A stretch of 7,657 bases of DNA from PNAI01 sp035501735 (GCA_035501735.1 DATJVR010000047.1:1-7657), one strand, 5' to 3'; shown: positions 1-6,263, numbered from the stretch's first letter. Numbers and translations are program-made. The notes: a model not told the origin generated them from the sequence alone.

Positions 1-28
1 AGTTTCATCGAGTCCTCCCTATCGTTTT

Positions 29-54
29 GAATTAGTTTGGAATCCCACTAATTC
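29..54. repeat. 8-bp inverted repeat (hairpin)
   Basis: The arm GAATTAGT (29-36) is the exact reverse complement of ACTAATTC (47-54), with a 10-base loop. It is AT-rich in a GC-rich neighbourhood. No run of T follows on either strand, so it is not a classic intrinsic terminator. It lies about 120 bases beyond the stop of the minus-strand GGDEF gene. Its function is unknown; an operator or RNA hairpin for a gene left of the window is possible. Confidence 0.4.
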
Positions 55-72
55 CGCGGCCGGCGCGACGGC

Positions 73-89
73 CCACTAACTTAAAGTGG
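73..89. repeat. Small dyad sharing CCCACTAA with the hairpin at 29-54
   Basis: CCACT (73-77) pairs with AGTGG (85-89) over a 7-base loop. The octamer CCCACTAA at 72-79 also occurs at 44-51, in the 3' half of the previous dyad, so the two elements share a direct repeat 28 bases apart. This could be a paired protein-binding site, or chance. No gene in the window starts here. Confidence 0.25.
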
Positions 90-128
90 ACCAAATCACT
101 GGCTGCGGTCAATTGCAATGGCGCGCTC

Positions 129-144
129 CCGCACCAATGTGCGG
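129..144 (-). terminator. Candidate terminator hairpin behind the GGDEF gene
   Basis: CCGCAC (129-134) and GTGCGG (139-144) form a perfect 6-bp GC-rich stem with a 4-base loop. It begins about 30 bases downstream of the stop codon of the minus-strand diguanylate cyclase, where a terminator would be expected. There is no T-tract after the stem on the minus strand, so the call is only tentative. Confidence 0.3.
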
Positions 145-174
145 CAGCAAACCTCCAATGCGCGGAAAAATCTT

Positions 175-1398
175 CTAGGCGGCAGACTTGGCGGAGGCAA
201 CGCCGCCGGCTTTCGTCTGACCGTCTTTTTGCTGCACCACGAGATCGAGCGAGGCGACCTCGACGCGGTTGCGGCCGCGCTCCTTGGCGTAATAAAGCGC
301 CTGATCGGCCTGCGCCAGAAGCTGCGGAATATCGAGCACCGCCTCCTGGCAATGGACCAGGCCGATGCTGACGGTGGCGCAGACAGGACGGCTTTCGACT
401 TCCAGCGCGGACTGCGAAAATCCTTCGCGGATGCGTTCGGCAATGGCTACCGCCTTGTCGCGCGGCGTATCGTAGAGCACCGCGGCAAACTCCTCGCCGC
501 CGAGGCGGCCGATAAGATCGGTGCTGCGCGTCGATTGCCGCGCGGTCTCGCTGAAGATTTCCAGCACGCGGTCGCCGAGCGCATGGCCGAAGCGGTCGTT
601 GATCGACTTGAAGTGGTCGAGGTCGATGACCAGCACGGCTGTCGGGCGCGGATCGCTGGCGTGGCGCTTGGCGATGTCGGCGGCTTCCTGCAGGAACGAG
701 CGGCGGTTGGCGATGCCGGTCAGCGGATCGACCATGGCCGCGGTGCGATGGCGCAATTCGGTGCGCTCCTTCGCCATGGCGAGCAAGATGAAGGCAATCG
801 AGATGGTGAACAGCAGCGCCTCGAAGCTCAATACGGTGAGCCACACGCTGTTGTAGACGTGATCGCTCGGGGTCCACGGCAACACGGCGATCAGCGGCGT
901 GCGCAGCAGGAAGAGCGAGCCGTGCGCGAACAGCATGAAGATCGCCGGCCAGCGCGACACCAGCGGCTCGGCGCGACCGCGCCAGAATTCGTAGGCGGTG
1001 GCCCAGGTGTAGCAAGTGATGATGCCGGAGGACACGAGAACGCGCACGTCCATCGAGTCGGACACGAACGGTGTACGGCTCACGAGTATCCAGGCGACTG
1101 CACCTGCAACGAGCGCGGTTGGCTGAATCTTCCGGCCGTCGAATAGGCGCGCGCCGGTGTAGGTGACGGCGAAGGCGGTAAAGAGGATCGCGTTGGCAAG
1201 GTCGATCGAGATCGCCTCGGACACCGTCCCGTACATACCGAACAGCACGATTGAAGCGGAGCGCAGAAGATGCGCAAACCCCCACCAAGCGACGGCGACG
1301 ATCTGAGTGTTCTGAACCCATGCGAAAAGCAGAAGCAATCCAAGCATTGCTTCCACATAAACCGTCACCAGCAATAATGTGTTCAAGTCGAGTTCCAT
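175..1398 (-). CDS. Membrane-bound diguanylate cyclase (GGDEF domain)
   Basis: Predicted to make cyclic di-GMP from two GTP at the inner membrane. With the ATG at 1398 the protein has 407 residues. The N-terminal half (about residues 8-209) carries six or seven hydrophobic segments, probably a sensor of unknown ligand. A GGDEF domain fills about 217-385. It shows the entry motif DPLTGIANR (224-232), metal/substrate segment VIDLDHFKSIND (257-268), intact catalytic GGEEF (300-304), and an RSTD motif (291-294) exactly five residues before GGEEF. That RxxD is the known inhibitory c-di-GMP site, so product feedback is likely. A TTG at 1416 would add six residues. The ATG is preferred because the hydrophobic N-terminus follows naturally, though neither start has a good ribosome binding site. 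It is transcribed divergently from cysK. The domain assignment is secure; the signal sensed is not known. Confidence 0.93.
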   Translation of the reverse strand: MELDLNTLLLVTVYVEAMLGLLLLFAWVQNTQIVAVAWWGFAHLLRSASIVLFGMYGTVSEAISIDLANAILFTAFAVTYTGARLFDGRKIQPTALVAGAVAWILVSRTPFVSDSMDVRVLVSSGIITCYTWATAYEFWRGRAEPLVSRWPAIFMLFAHGSLFLLRTPLIAVLPWTPSDHVYNSVWLTVLSFEALLFTISIAFILLAMAKERTELRHRTAAMVDPLTGIANRRSFLQEAADIAKRHASDPRPTAVLVIDLDHFKSINDRFGHALGDRVLEIFSETARQSTRSTDLIGRLGGEEFAAVLYDTPRDKAVAIAERIREGFSQSALEVESRPVCATVSIGLVHCQEAVLDIPQLLAQADQALYYAKERGRNRVEVASLDLVVQQKDGQTKAGGVASAKSAA

Positions 1399-1475
1399 CT
1401 CTTTAGCGACCCGCAAATCACCCGAAGCGGAAACGTCCCGTCGTGTGTGAATTACTTATCCGCGCGAGGGAAAAA

Positions 1476-1577
1476 ATGGATGAATGCGGATACGTACGCG
1501 GGATCGTCACGGCGGTATGGTTTCGACTTCCTTTCCGCCATTCCTCAAGGTCTAACGAAGTTGGAAAATTTTGCTGA
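1476..1577 (+). CDS. Possible small ORF / leader peptide, 33 residues
   Basis: An ATG at 1476 is preceded by GAGGG (1466-1470) at a suitable spacing of five bases. The frame runs 33 codons to TGA at 1575-1577. The peptide begins MDECGYVRG and ends EVGKFC, with Cys at residue 4 and at the final codon (TGC directly before TGA). It has no recognisable domain and resembles no family known to me. It sits 26 bases before an inverted repeat and 112 bases before the cysteine synthase start, so a cysteine-responsive leader peptide is conceivable. Short frames like this also occur by chance. Confidence 0.2.
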   Translation: MDECGYVRGIVTAVWFRLPFRHSSRSNEVGKFC

Positions 1578-1603
1578 AAATGCTCGAATTTGGGGCATAA
1601 CGG

Positions 1604-1634
1604 AGGGCGTGTGAAACCAACGACTACACGCCCT
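1604..1634 (+). repeat. 9-bp perfect inverted repeat upstream of cysK
   Basis: AGGGCGTGT (1604-1612) is the exact reverse complement of ACACGCCCT (1626-1634), with a 13-base loop; a G-T pair can extend it by one. A second tiny hairpin, GCCA-gag-TGGC, follows at 1639-1649. No T-tract follows, so termination by the intrinsic mechanism is unlikely. The site lies 56 bases before the cysK ATG, in the leader or just downstream of a promoter, and may be an operator or an RNA regulatory hairpin. Confidence 0.45.
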
Positions 1635-1689
1635 TGTCGCCAGAGTGGCAGTCATTTAGGGTCCGCAAATTCCCCGCAAAGGTGAGGCC

Positions 1690-2730
1690 ATGCAGATTCG
1701 CGATGGGATCATCGCCACCATCGGCAATACACCGCTGATCAAGCTCGAACGGCCGTCCGCGCGCACGGGCTGCACCATTCTCGGCAAGGCGGAGTTCATG
1801 AATCCCGGCGGCTCGGTGAAGGACCGCCCCGCGCGCCAGATCATCCTGGAAGCGGAGAAGCGCGGCGACATCAAGAAGGGCGGGCTCGTGGTCGAAGGCA
1901 CCGCGGGCAATACCGGAATCGGACTGGCGCTGGTGGCAAACGCGCGCGGATACCGCACGCTGATCGTCATCCCCAACACGCAAAGCCAGGAGAAAAAGGA
2001 CATGCTGCGGCTTTGCGGCGCGGAGCTGGTCGAAGTGCCGGCGGTTCCGTACAGCAACCCGAACAACTACCAGCACATCGCGCGACGCATGGCCGACGAT
2101 TTGCGCAAGCGCGAACCGAACGGCGTGCTGTTTGCAAATCAATGGAACAATCTCGACAACCGCAAGGCGCACTACGTTTCAACCGGGCCGGAAATATGGG
2201 AGCAGACCGGCGGAAAGGTGGACGGATTTATCTGCGCCATCGGCACCGGCGGCTCGCTTGCCGGCACGTCGCAATATCTGCGCGAAAGGAAAAAGGACAT
2301 CGTGATCGGATGCGCCGATCCGCGCGGAGCCGCAATGTACGAGCTGTTCGCGCACGGCCAGGCCAAGGCTTCCGAGGGCGGCTCAATCACTGAAGGCATC
2401 GGGCTGGGACGCGTGACACCAATCATCGAAAGTCTCAAAGTCGAAAAGCCCTACCTGATCCCCGATGAGGAAGCCGTGCCGGTCATCTTCGATATTCTCG
2501 AGCATGAAGGCCTGTGTCTTGGCGGCTCGTCCGGCATCAATGTTGCGGGCGCCATCAGGCTGGCGAAAGATCTTGGCCCGGGTCACACGATCGTGACCAT
2601 ATTGGCCGATTACGGCACGCGGTATCAGTCGAAACTTTTTAATCCGGATTTCCTACGATCGAAAAATCTGCCCGTGCCGACTTGGCTTGAACGCAAATCA
2701 AGCGTACAGCCGCCGTTCGAGAAAGTTTGA
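1690..2730 (+). CDS. cysK: Cysteine synthase (O-acetylserine sulfhydrylase), PLP-dependent
   Basis: Forms L-cysteine from O-acetylserine and sulfide in the cytoplasm. The 346-residue protein is slightly longer than enteric CysK and has the fold-type II PLP signature. It shows NPGGSVKDR with the PLP-binding Lys44, the substrate loop EGTAGNTG (69-76), the phosphate cradle GTGGSLAG (185-192), ITEGIGLGR (233-241) and GGSSG (278-282), whose Ser should contact the PLP ring nitrogen. The substrate loop has Ala where enteric CysK has Ser (TSGNTG). From memory this TAGNTG form marks a subgroup shared by alphaproteobacteria and fungal cysteine synthases. ADP at 209-211 recalls cystathionine beta-synthase-like relatives, so CBS-type use of serine or homocysteine cannot be fully excluded. 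No CBS regulatory domain is present. The start is supported by AAAGGTGAGG just upstream. It is the first gene of the sulfur block. Confidence 0.93.
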   Translation: MQIRDGIIATIGNTPLIKLERPSARTGCTILGKAEFMNPGGSVKDRPARQIILEAEKRGDIKKGGLVVEGTAGNTGIGLALVANARGYRTLIVIPNTQSQEKKDMLRLCGAELVEVPAVPYSNPNNYQHIARRMADDLRKREPNGVLFANQWNNLDNRKAHYVSTGPEIWEQTGGKVDGFICAIGTGGSLAGTSQYLRERKKDIVIGCADPRGAAMYELFAHGQAKASEGGSITEGIGLGRVTPIIESLKVEKPYLIPDEEAVPVIFDILEHEGLCLGGSSGINVAGAIRLAKDLGPGHTIVTILADYGTRYQSKLFNPDFLRSKNLPVPTWLERKSSVQPPFEKV

Positions 2731-2755
2731 GCACACCGGCAATCCGAGACTGCTG

Positions 2756-3475
2756 ATGCCCACCGACTGCCTCTTTCGTGAAGATTCCTACTTGAAGGAA
2801 TGCAGCGCGACCGTCGTCGGCTTCAAGCCCGATGGCGGCATCATTCTCGACCGCACGGTGTTCTACGCCACCTCGGGAGGCCAGCCCGGCGACCAGGGTG
2901 TGCTGACGACGAAATCCGGCGACGCGATTCTGATCGCGAACGCGATTTTTACCGATCCGGCGAAAACCGAGATCGCGCATATTCCGGTCGAGGGCGCCGC
3001 CAATTCGCTCGCGGTGGGAGAGCCGGTACATGCGATGATCGACTGGGAGCTGCGCTATGCACGCATGCGCATGCACACGGCGCTGCATCTACTTTCGGCC
3101 GTACTGCACTATCCGGTGACCGGCGGATCGGTCGGTGAAGCCGAGGGCCGGCTTGATTTCGACATCCCGGATGCCGGCCTCGACAAGGACGCAATCACGC
3201 AGCGACTGGCCAAGATGATCGCGGCGAACGCGGAAGTGCGCACGCGCTGGATTACCAGCGAGGAACTGGAGGCCAATCCCGGCCTGGTCAAGACCATGTC
3301 GGTCAAGCCTCCCACCGGCAGCGGCCGGGTGCGGCTGGTGGAAATCGTGGGATACGATTTGCAGCCCTGCGGAGGAACGCATGTTCACAGAACCGGCGAG
3401 ATCGGAAAGATCGCCGTCACGCAAGTCGAGAAGAAGGGAAGGATGAACCGTCGTGTGCGGCTCGCATTCGTCTAG
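2756..3475 (+). CDS. alaX: Trans-acting alanyl-tRNA editing protein (AlaX type)
   Basis: A free-standing homologue of the AlaRS editing domain. It hydrolyses Ser (and Gly) wrongly attached to tRNA-Ala. The 239-residue protein has the N-terminal glycine-rich segment TSGGQPGD (39-46) and both zinc-site halves: HTALH (His107 and His111) and CGGTH (Cys205 and His209). All four metal ligands are present. Length and the presence of the Gly-rich segment fit the medium AlaX class, without the aminoacylation domain. The ATG at 2756 is preferred. A TTG at 2687 in the same frame would add 23 residues that overlap the cysK end and lack family character. The binding site is weak (GAGA at 2746-2749). Only 25 bases separate it from the cysK stop, so the two are probably co-transcribed. 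Confidence 0.9.
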   Translation: MPTDCLFREDSYLKECSATVVGFKPDGGIILDRTVFYATSGGQPGDQGVLTTKSGDAILIANAIFTDPAKTEIAHIPVEGAANSLAVGEPVHAMIDWELRYARMRMHTALHLLSAVLHYPVTGGSVGEAEGRLDFDIPDAGLDKDAITQRLAKMIAANAEVRTRWITSEELEANPGLVKTMSVKPPTGSGRVRLVEIVGYDLQPCGGTHVHRTGEIGKIAVTQVEKKGRMNRRVRLAFV

Positions 3476-3559
3476 CGAACCAAGACATTTGGCATTTCGC
3501 GTATCTCGCAATCGCGACTGCCCATCCCCATTTCATCGTTAGGTGCGGAAAGATCCACG

Positions 3560-4420
3560 ATGACCAATACGTCTCCACCCGCGAGCCAATGGCTGGTCAC
3601 GACCGACTGGCTGGCAGCACGACTTGGCAAGCCGGATATCGCGATCGTTGACGGCTCGTTCTACCTGCCGACGCTCAAGCGCGACGCCAGGGCGGAGTAT
3701 CTCGCCGGCCACATTCCGGGCGCGGCGTTTTTCGATATCGATGCCATCGCCGATCATTCGACCGAGCTGCCGCATATGCTGCCGGGAACGACACAGTTCT
3801 CGCAAGACGTCGGCAAACTCGGCATAGCCACGGAAGACACGATCGTCGTCTATGACGGCGTCGGGTTAGGCGGCGCGCCGCGCGTGTGGTGGACGTTTCG
3901 CATTTTCGGGGCAAAGAATGTCTACATCCTCGACGGCGGCTTGCCGAAATGGAAGTCGGAAGGACGGCCGCTCGAGACCGGCGTGGCCAAACGTTCGCCG
4001 CGAAAATTCGAGGCCGTGCTGAATACTGCGGTGGTGGCGGGCGTTGACGACGTGCAGATGGCGCTGGCCGATCAGTCCGCTCAGGTGGTTGATGCGCGGC
4101 CTGCCAATCGTTTCCGCGGTGAAGCGCCCGAACCCCGTCCGGGCGTTCGGTCCGGACATATGCCGGGGGCGCTGAACGTGCCGAGTTCGGAATTGGTCGA
4201 AGATGGCCGGCTGATCTCGCCTGAACGCATCAAGCAAAAATTCGCCGCCGGCGGCGTGGACTTGAACAAACCCATCATCACGAGCTGCGGCTCAGGGGTC
4301 ACGGCGGCGACGCTGTGGTTCGCGCTCAACGCCATCGGCAAGGAACCCAAGGCGCTGTACGACGGTTCTTGGACTGAATGGGCCAGCCGTCCTGATTTAC
4401 CGATCGCGACCAAAGACTGA
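3560..4420 (+). CDS. sseA: 3-mercaptopyruvate sulfurtransferase
   Basis: Transfers sulfur from 3-mercaptopyruvate to a thiol or cyanide, giving pyruvate and a persulfide or thiocyanate. The 286-residue protein has two tandem rhodanese domains, as in E. coli SseA. The first is non-catalytic (about 10-140) and the second is catalytic (about 165-280). The active loop CGSGVTA (243-249), with nucleophile Cys243, is the mercaptopyruvate type rather than the thiosulfate type. The segment DARPANRFRGE (178-188) and EPRPGVRSGHMPGALN (191-206) match the family closely. No signal peptide is seen, so it is cytoplasmic. The start is supported by GGAAAG (3547-3552), seven bases before the ATG. The 84-base gap after alaX contains no clear promoter or terminator, so it may belong to the same transcript. 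Confidence 0.95.
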   Translation: MTNTSPPASQWLVTTDWLAARLGKPDIAIVDGSFYLPTLKRDARAEYLAGHIPGAAFFDIDAIADHSTELPHMLPGTTQFSQDVGKLGIATEDTIVVYDGVGLGGAPRVWWTFRIFGAKNVYILDGGLPKWKSEGRPLETGVAKRSPRKFEAVLNTAVVAGVDDVQMALADQSAQVVDARPANRFRGEAPEPRPGVRSGHMPGALNVPSSELVEDGRLISPERIKQKFAAGGVDLNKPIITSCGSGVTAATLWFALNAIGKEPKALYDGSWTEWASRPDLPIATKD

Positions 4421-4423
4421 TCC

Positions 4424-5161
4424 ATGGCTAAGCTCCGCCCTCCCGTCGCCCTGATCACCGGGGCAGCCAACGGCATTGGCCGGGCGACCGCGCACCATTT
4501 GCTCGACATCGGCTGGATGGTCGGCGCAGTGGATCTGCCGAAGTCCGGTCTTGCACGGACGTTTGGCAAAAGCGGGCGGCGGGCCCTGCTCATCGTGGGC
4601 GACGTTACCGATGAGGCCACGGCGGTCCGCGCCGTGGCTGCAACCCTCCAAAAATTCGGCCGTCTCGACGGCCTCGTTTCGAATGCCGGAATCATGATCC
4701 GCAAGCCGATCCGCCGGCTGTCGGCGGCGGAATGGCGCCGCGTCATCGACACGAATCTTTCGGCCACATTCCTGCTGGCACGCGCGGCTGAACGCGCGCT
4801 GCGGAAGTATCGTGGCGCGATCGTCACGATCGCCTCCACGCGGGCATCGATGTCGGAGCCGAATACGGAAGCCTATGCGGCCACGAAGGGCGGACTGGTC
4901 GCGCTCACGCATGCCCTTGCCGTCAGTCTCGGGCCGGATGTGCGCGTCAATTGCATCAGCCCCGGTTGGATCGAAACGAGGGACTATGGCAAATTGCGGC
5001 GAAAGGACCATGCGCAACATCCGGTCGGCCGCGTCGGCAAGCCGCAGGACATCGCGGAAGTCGTCGCATTCCTCCTCGAACGCGAACGGTCCGGTTTCAT
5101 CACGGGCGCGAATTTCGTGGTTGATGGCGGGATGACGCGGAAAATGATATACGAGCCGTGA
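4424..5161 (+). CDS. Short-chain dehydrogenase/reductase, substrate unknown
   Basis: A classical SDR of 245 residues. It shows the cofactor motif TGAANGIG (12-19), Asp37 at the end of the second strand (favouring NAD over NADP), GDV (59-61), NAG (87-89), and a complete catalytic tetrad: Asn111, Ser138, Tyr151 and Lys155 (YAATK). The C-terminus FVVDGGMTRKMIYEP is typical of the family's closing segment with a short tail. The ATG lies three bases after the sseA stop and there is no clear separate binding site, so translation is probably coupled to sseA. That arrangement suggests a job near 3-mercaptopyruvate or persulfide metabolism, for example on a keto or hydroxy acid. This is inference; family membership alone does not reveal the substrate. 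Confidence 0.92.
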   Translation: MAKLRPPVALITGAANGIGRATAHHLLDIGWMVGAVDLPKSGLARTFGKSGRRALLIVGDVTDEATAVRAVAATLQKFGRLDGLVSNAGIMIRKPIRRLSAAEWRRVIDTNLSATFLLARAAERALRKYRGAIVTIASTRASMSEPNTEAYAATKGGLVALTHALAVSLGPDVRVNCISPGWIETRDYGKLRRKDHAQHPVGRVGKPQDIAEVVAFLLERERSGFITGANFVVDGGMTRKMIYEP

Positions 5162-5200
5162 CGACGCGTTGACGCCAATTCCGGCCCGCGGAGACACACC

Positions 5201-6238
5201 ATGATCTTTCGTCAGCTGTTCGACCAGGTTTCCGGCACCTATTCGTACCTGCTCGCGAGCCGGCGCGGCGGCGAGGCGCTGATCATCGATCCGGTGATCG
5301 AAAAGGTCGATCGCTATCTGCAGTTGATCAAGGAGCTCGACCTCCAGCTGGTCAAAGCGGTCGACACCCACATGCATGCCGACCACATTACCGGCCTCGG
5401 CGCGCTGCGCGACCGCACGCGTTGCATCACCGTCATGGGCGAGCAGACCAAGGCGGATGTGGTTTCGATGCGGCTCACCGACGGCGACAAGCTCACCATC
5501 GAGGGGCTGTCGCTCGATGCCATGTACACGCCCGGGCACACCGACGATTCCTATAGTTTCCTGATGGGCGATCGCGTGTTCACCGGCGACACCCTGCTCA
5601 TCCGCGGCACGGGGCGAACGGATTTCCAGAACGGCAACGCACGGCAGCAGTATGAATCGCTGTTCGGCCGGTTGCTCAAACTACCCGACGAGACGCTGGT
5701 GTTCCCGGCGCACGACTATAAAGGCGACACGGTTTCGACCATCGGCGAAGAGAAGCGCTTCAACCCGCGCCTGCAGGTGAAATCGGTCGACGAATATATC
5801 GACCTGATGGGCAAGCTGAACCTGCCCAATCCAAAAATGATGGACGTGGCCGTGCCGGCCAACATGAAAGTCGGCCTGGTGCAGGAGGAGATCGCGCGCC
5901 GCGGCTGGGCTTTCGACGCGAAACAGGCTCTCGCCTTGATGGAGCAGCCGGACGTGGCGCTGATCGACCTGCGCGAACGCAGCGAACGCGAAAAATACGG
6001 CACCATCCCCGGCTCGCTGCATGTCCCCTACCCGACCCTGCAGGAAAATATCCGTGCCGGCGGCATGTTGAATGAACTCGCCAAATCGACCAGCAAGCGG
6101 ATTTTGTTCTACTGCGCGTTCGGCGAACGCTCGGCCATGGCGGTACAGGCCGCGCAGGATGCGGGGCTCACTTCAGCCTGCCATATCCAGGGCGGTATCG
6201 ATGCCTGGAAAAAAGCCGGCGGCGCGCTGGTGCACTGA
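5201..6238 (+). CDS. Persulfide dioxygenase (ETHE1-like) fused to rhodanese domain
   Basis: Oxidises glutathione persulfide to sulfite and glutathione with O2; the attached rhodanese can exchange sulfane sulfur between glutathione persulfide, sulfite and thiosulfate. The 345-residue protein starts with a metallo-beta-lactamase-fold dioxygenase (about 1-230). It has THMHADH (56-62), PGHT (His113), FTGD (Asp130) and FPAHD (His171). The iron ligands expected from ETHE1 are His57, His113 and Asp130. The stretches GRTDFQNG (138-145) and AVPANMK (217-223) are close to human ETHE1. A single rhodanese domain (about 238-345) has active loop CAFGERS with Cys305, so it should be active. This is the known two-domain persulfide dioxygenase-rhodanese fusion, unlike the longer CstB. 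GGAG (5190-5193) lies seven bases before the ATG. It is 39 bases after the SDR and likely in the same operon. Confidence 0.93.
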   Translation: MIFRQLFDQVSGTYSYLLASRRGGEALIIDPVIEKVDRYLQLIKELDLQLVKAVDTHMHADHITGLGALRDRTRCITVMGEQTKADVVSMRLTDGDKLTIEGLSLDAMYTPGHTDDSYSFLMGDRVFTGDTLLIRGTGRTDFQNGNARQQYESLFGRLLKLPDETLVFPAHDYKGDTVSTIGEEKRFNPRLQVKSVDEYIDLMGKLNLPNPKMMDVAVPANMKVGLVQEEIARRGWAFDAKQALALMEQPDVALIDLRERSEREKYGTIPGSLHVPYPTLQENIRAGGMLNELAKSTSKRILFYCAFGERSAMAVQAAQDAGLTSACHIQGGIDAWKKAGGALVH

Positions 6239-6263
6239 ACGAGCGCCTCATGCATTGAATGAG
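6231..6263 (+). repeat. Imperfect 20-base tandem duplication over the stop codon
   Basis: TGCACTGAACGAG (6231-6243) and TGCATTGAATGAG (6251-6263) match at 11 of 13 positions with a period of 20 bases; similarity fades afterwards. The first copy contains the TGA stop of the dioxygenase-rhodanese gene. It looks like a small replication-slippage duplication at the gene end. No function is evident. Confidence 0.4.

Larger units (their letters stand above)
1399..1689. promoter_or_regulatory. Divergent intergenic region between GGDEF gene and cysK
   Basis: This gap must hold the promoters for the leftward GGDEF gene and the rightward sulfur gene block. One weak sigma-70-like match on the plus strand is TTGGAA (1561-1566), 17 bases, TCGAAT (1584-1589). 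It would place transcription start close to the inverted repeat at 1604-1634, where a repressor could act. A strong ribosome binding site, AAAGGTGAGG (1678-1687), precedes the cysK ATG. The region is less GC-rich around 1555-1600. Promoter positions are guesses; that the gap is regulatory follows from the divergent layout. Confidence 0.45.

Noticed and set aside
118..1146. A 342-codon plus-strand frame antisense to the GGDEF gene
   Set aside because: It is an antisense shadow with no recognisable domain and the opposite frame is clearly coding.
32..1321. A 429-codon open frame on the minus strand overlapping the GGDEF gene
   Set aside because: Its product is dominated by Arg, Ala and His with no motif, typical of an out-of-frame reading of GC-rich DNA. 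The overlapping frame has full GGDEF motifs.
1604..1634. Intrinsic terminator before cysK
   Set aside because: The stem is good but no T-run follows on the plus strand, and it would cut off the gene it precedes; an operator or RNA regulatory hairpin is more likely.
2687..2755. Upstream TTG start for the AlaX gene
   Set aside because: It would overlap the cysK end and add 23 residues without family resemblance; the ATG at 2756 gives the usual N-terminus.
3476..3559. Possible promoter or structured element between alaX and sseA
   Set aside because: Only a 4-bp TCGC/GCGA hairpin and no convincing -35/-10 pair are visible; it looks like an ordinary intergenic gap.
4081..4839. A 252-codon minus-strand frame over the sseA/SDR junction
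   Set aside because: Arg/Ser/Ala-rich antisense frame without domains; both overlapping plus-strand genes are convincing.
4397..5539. A 380-codon minus-strand frame across the SDR and the start of the dioxygenase gene
   Set aside because: It spans two well-supported plus-strand genes, has low-complexity basic composition and no family features.
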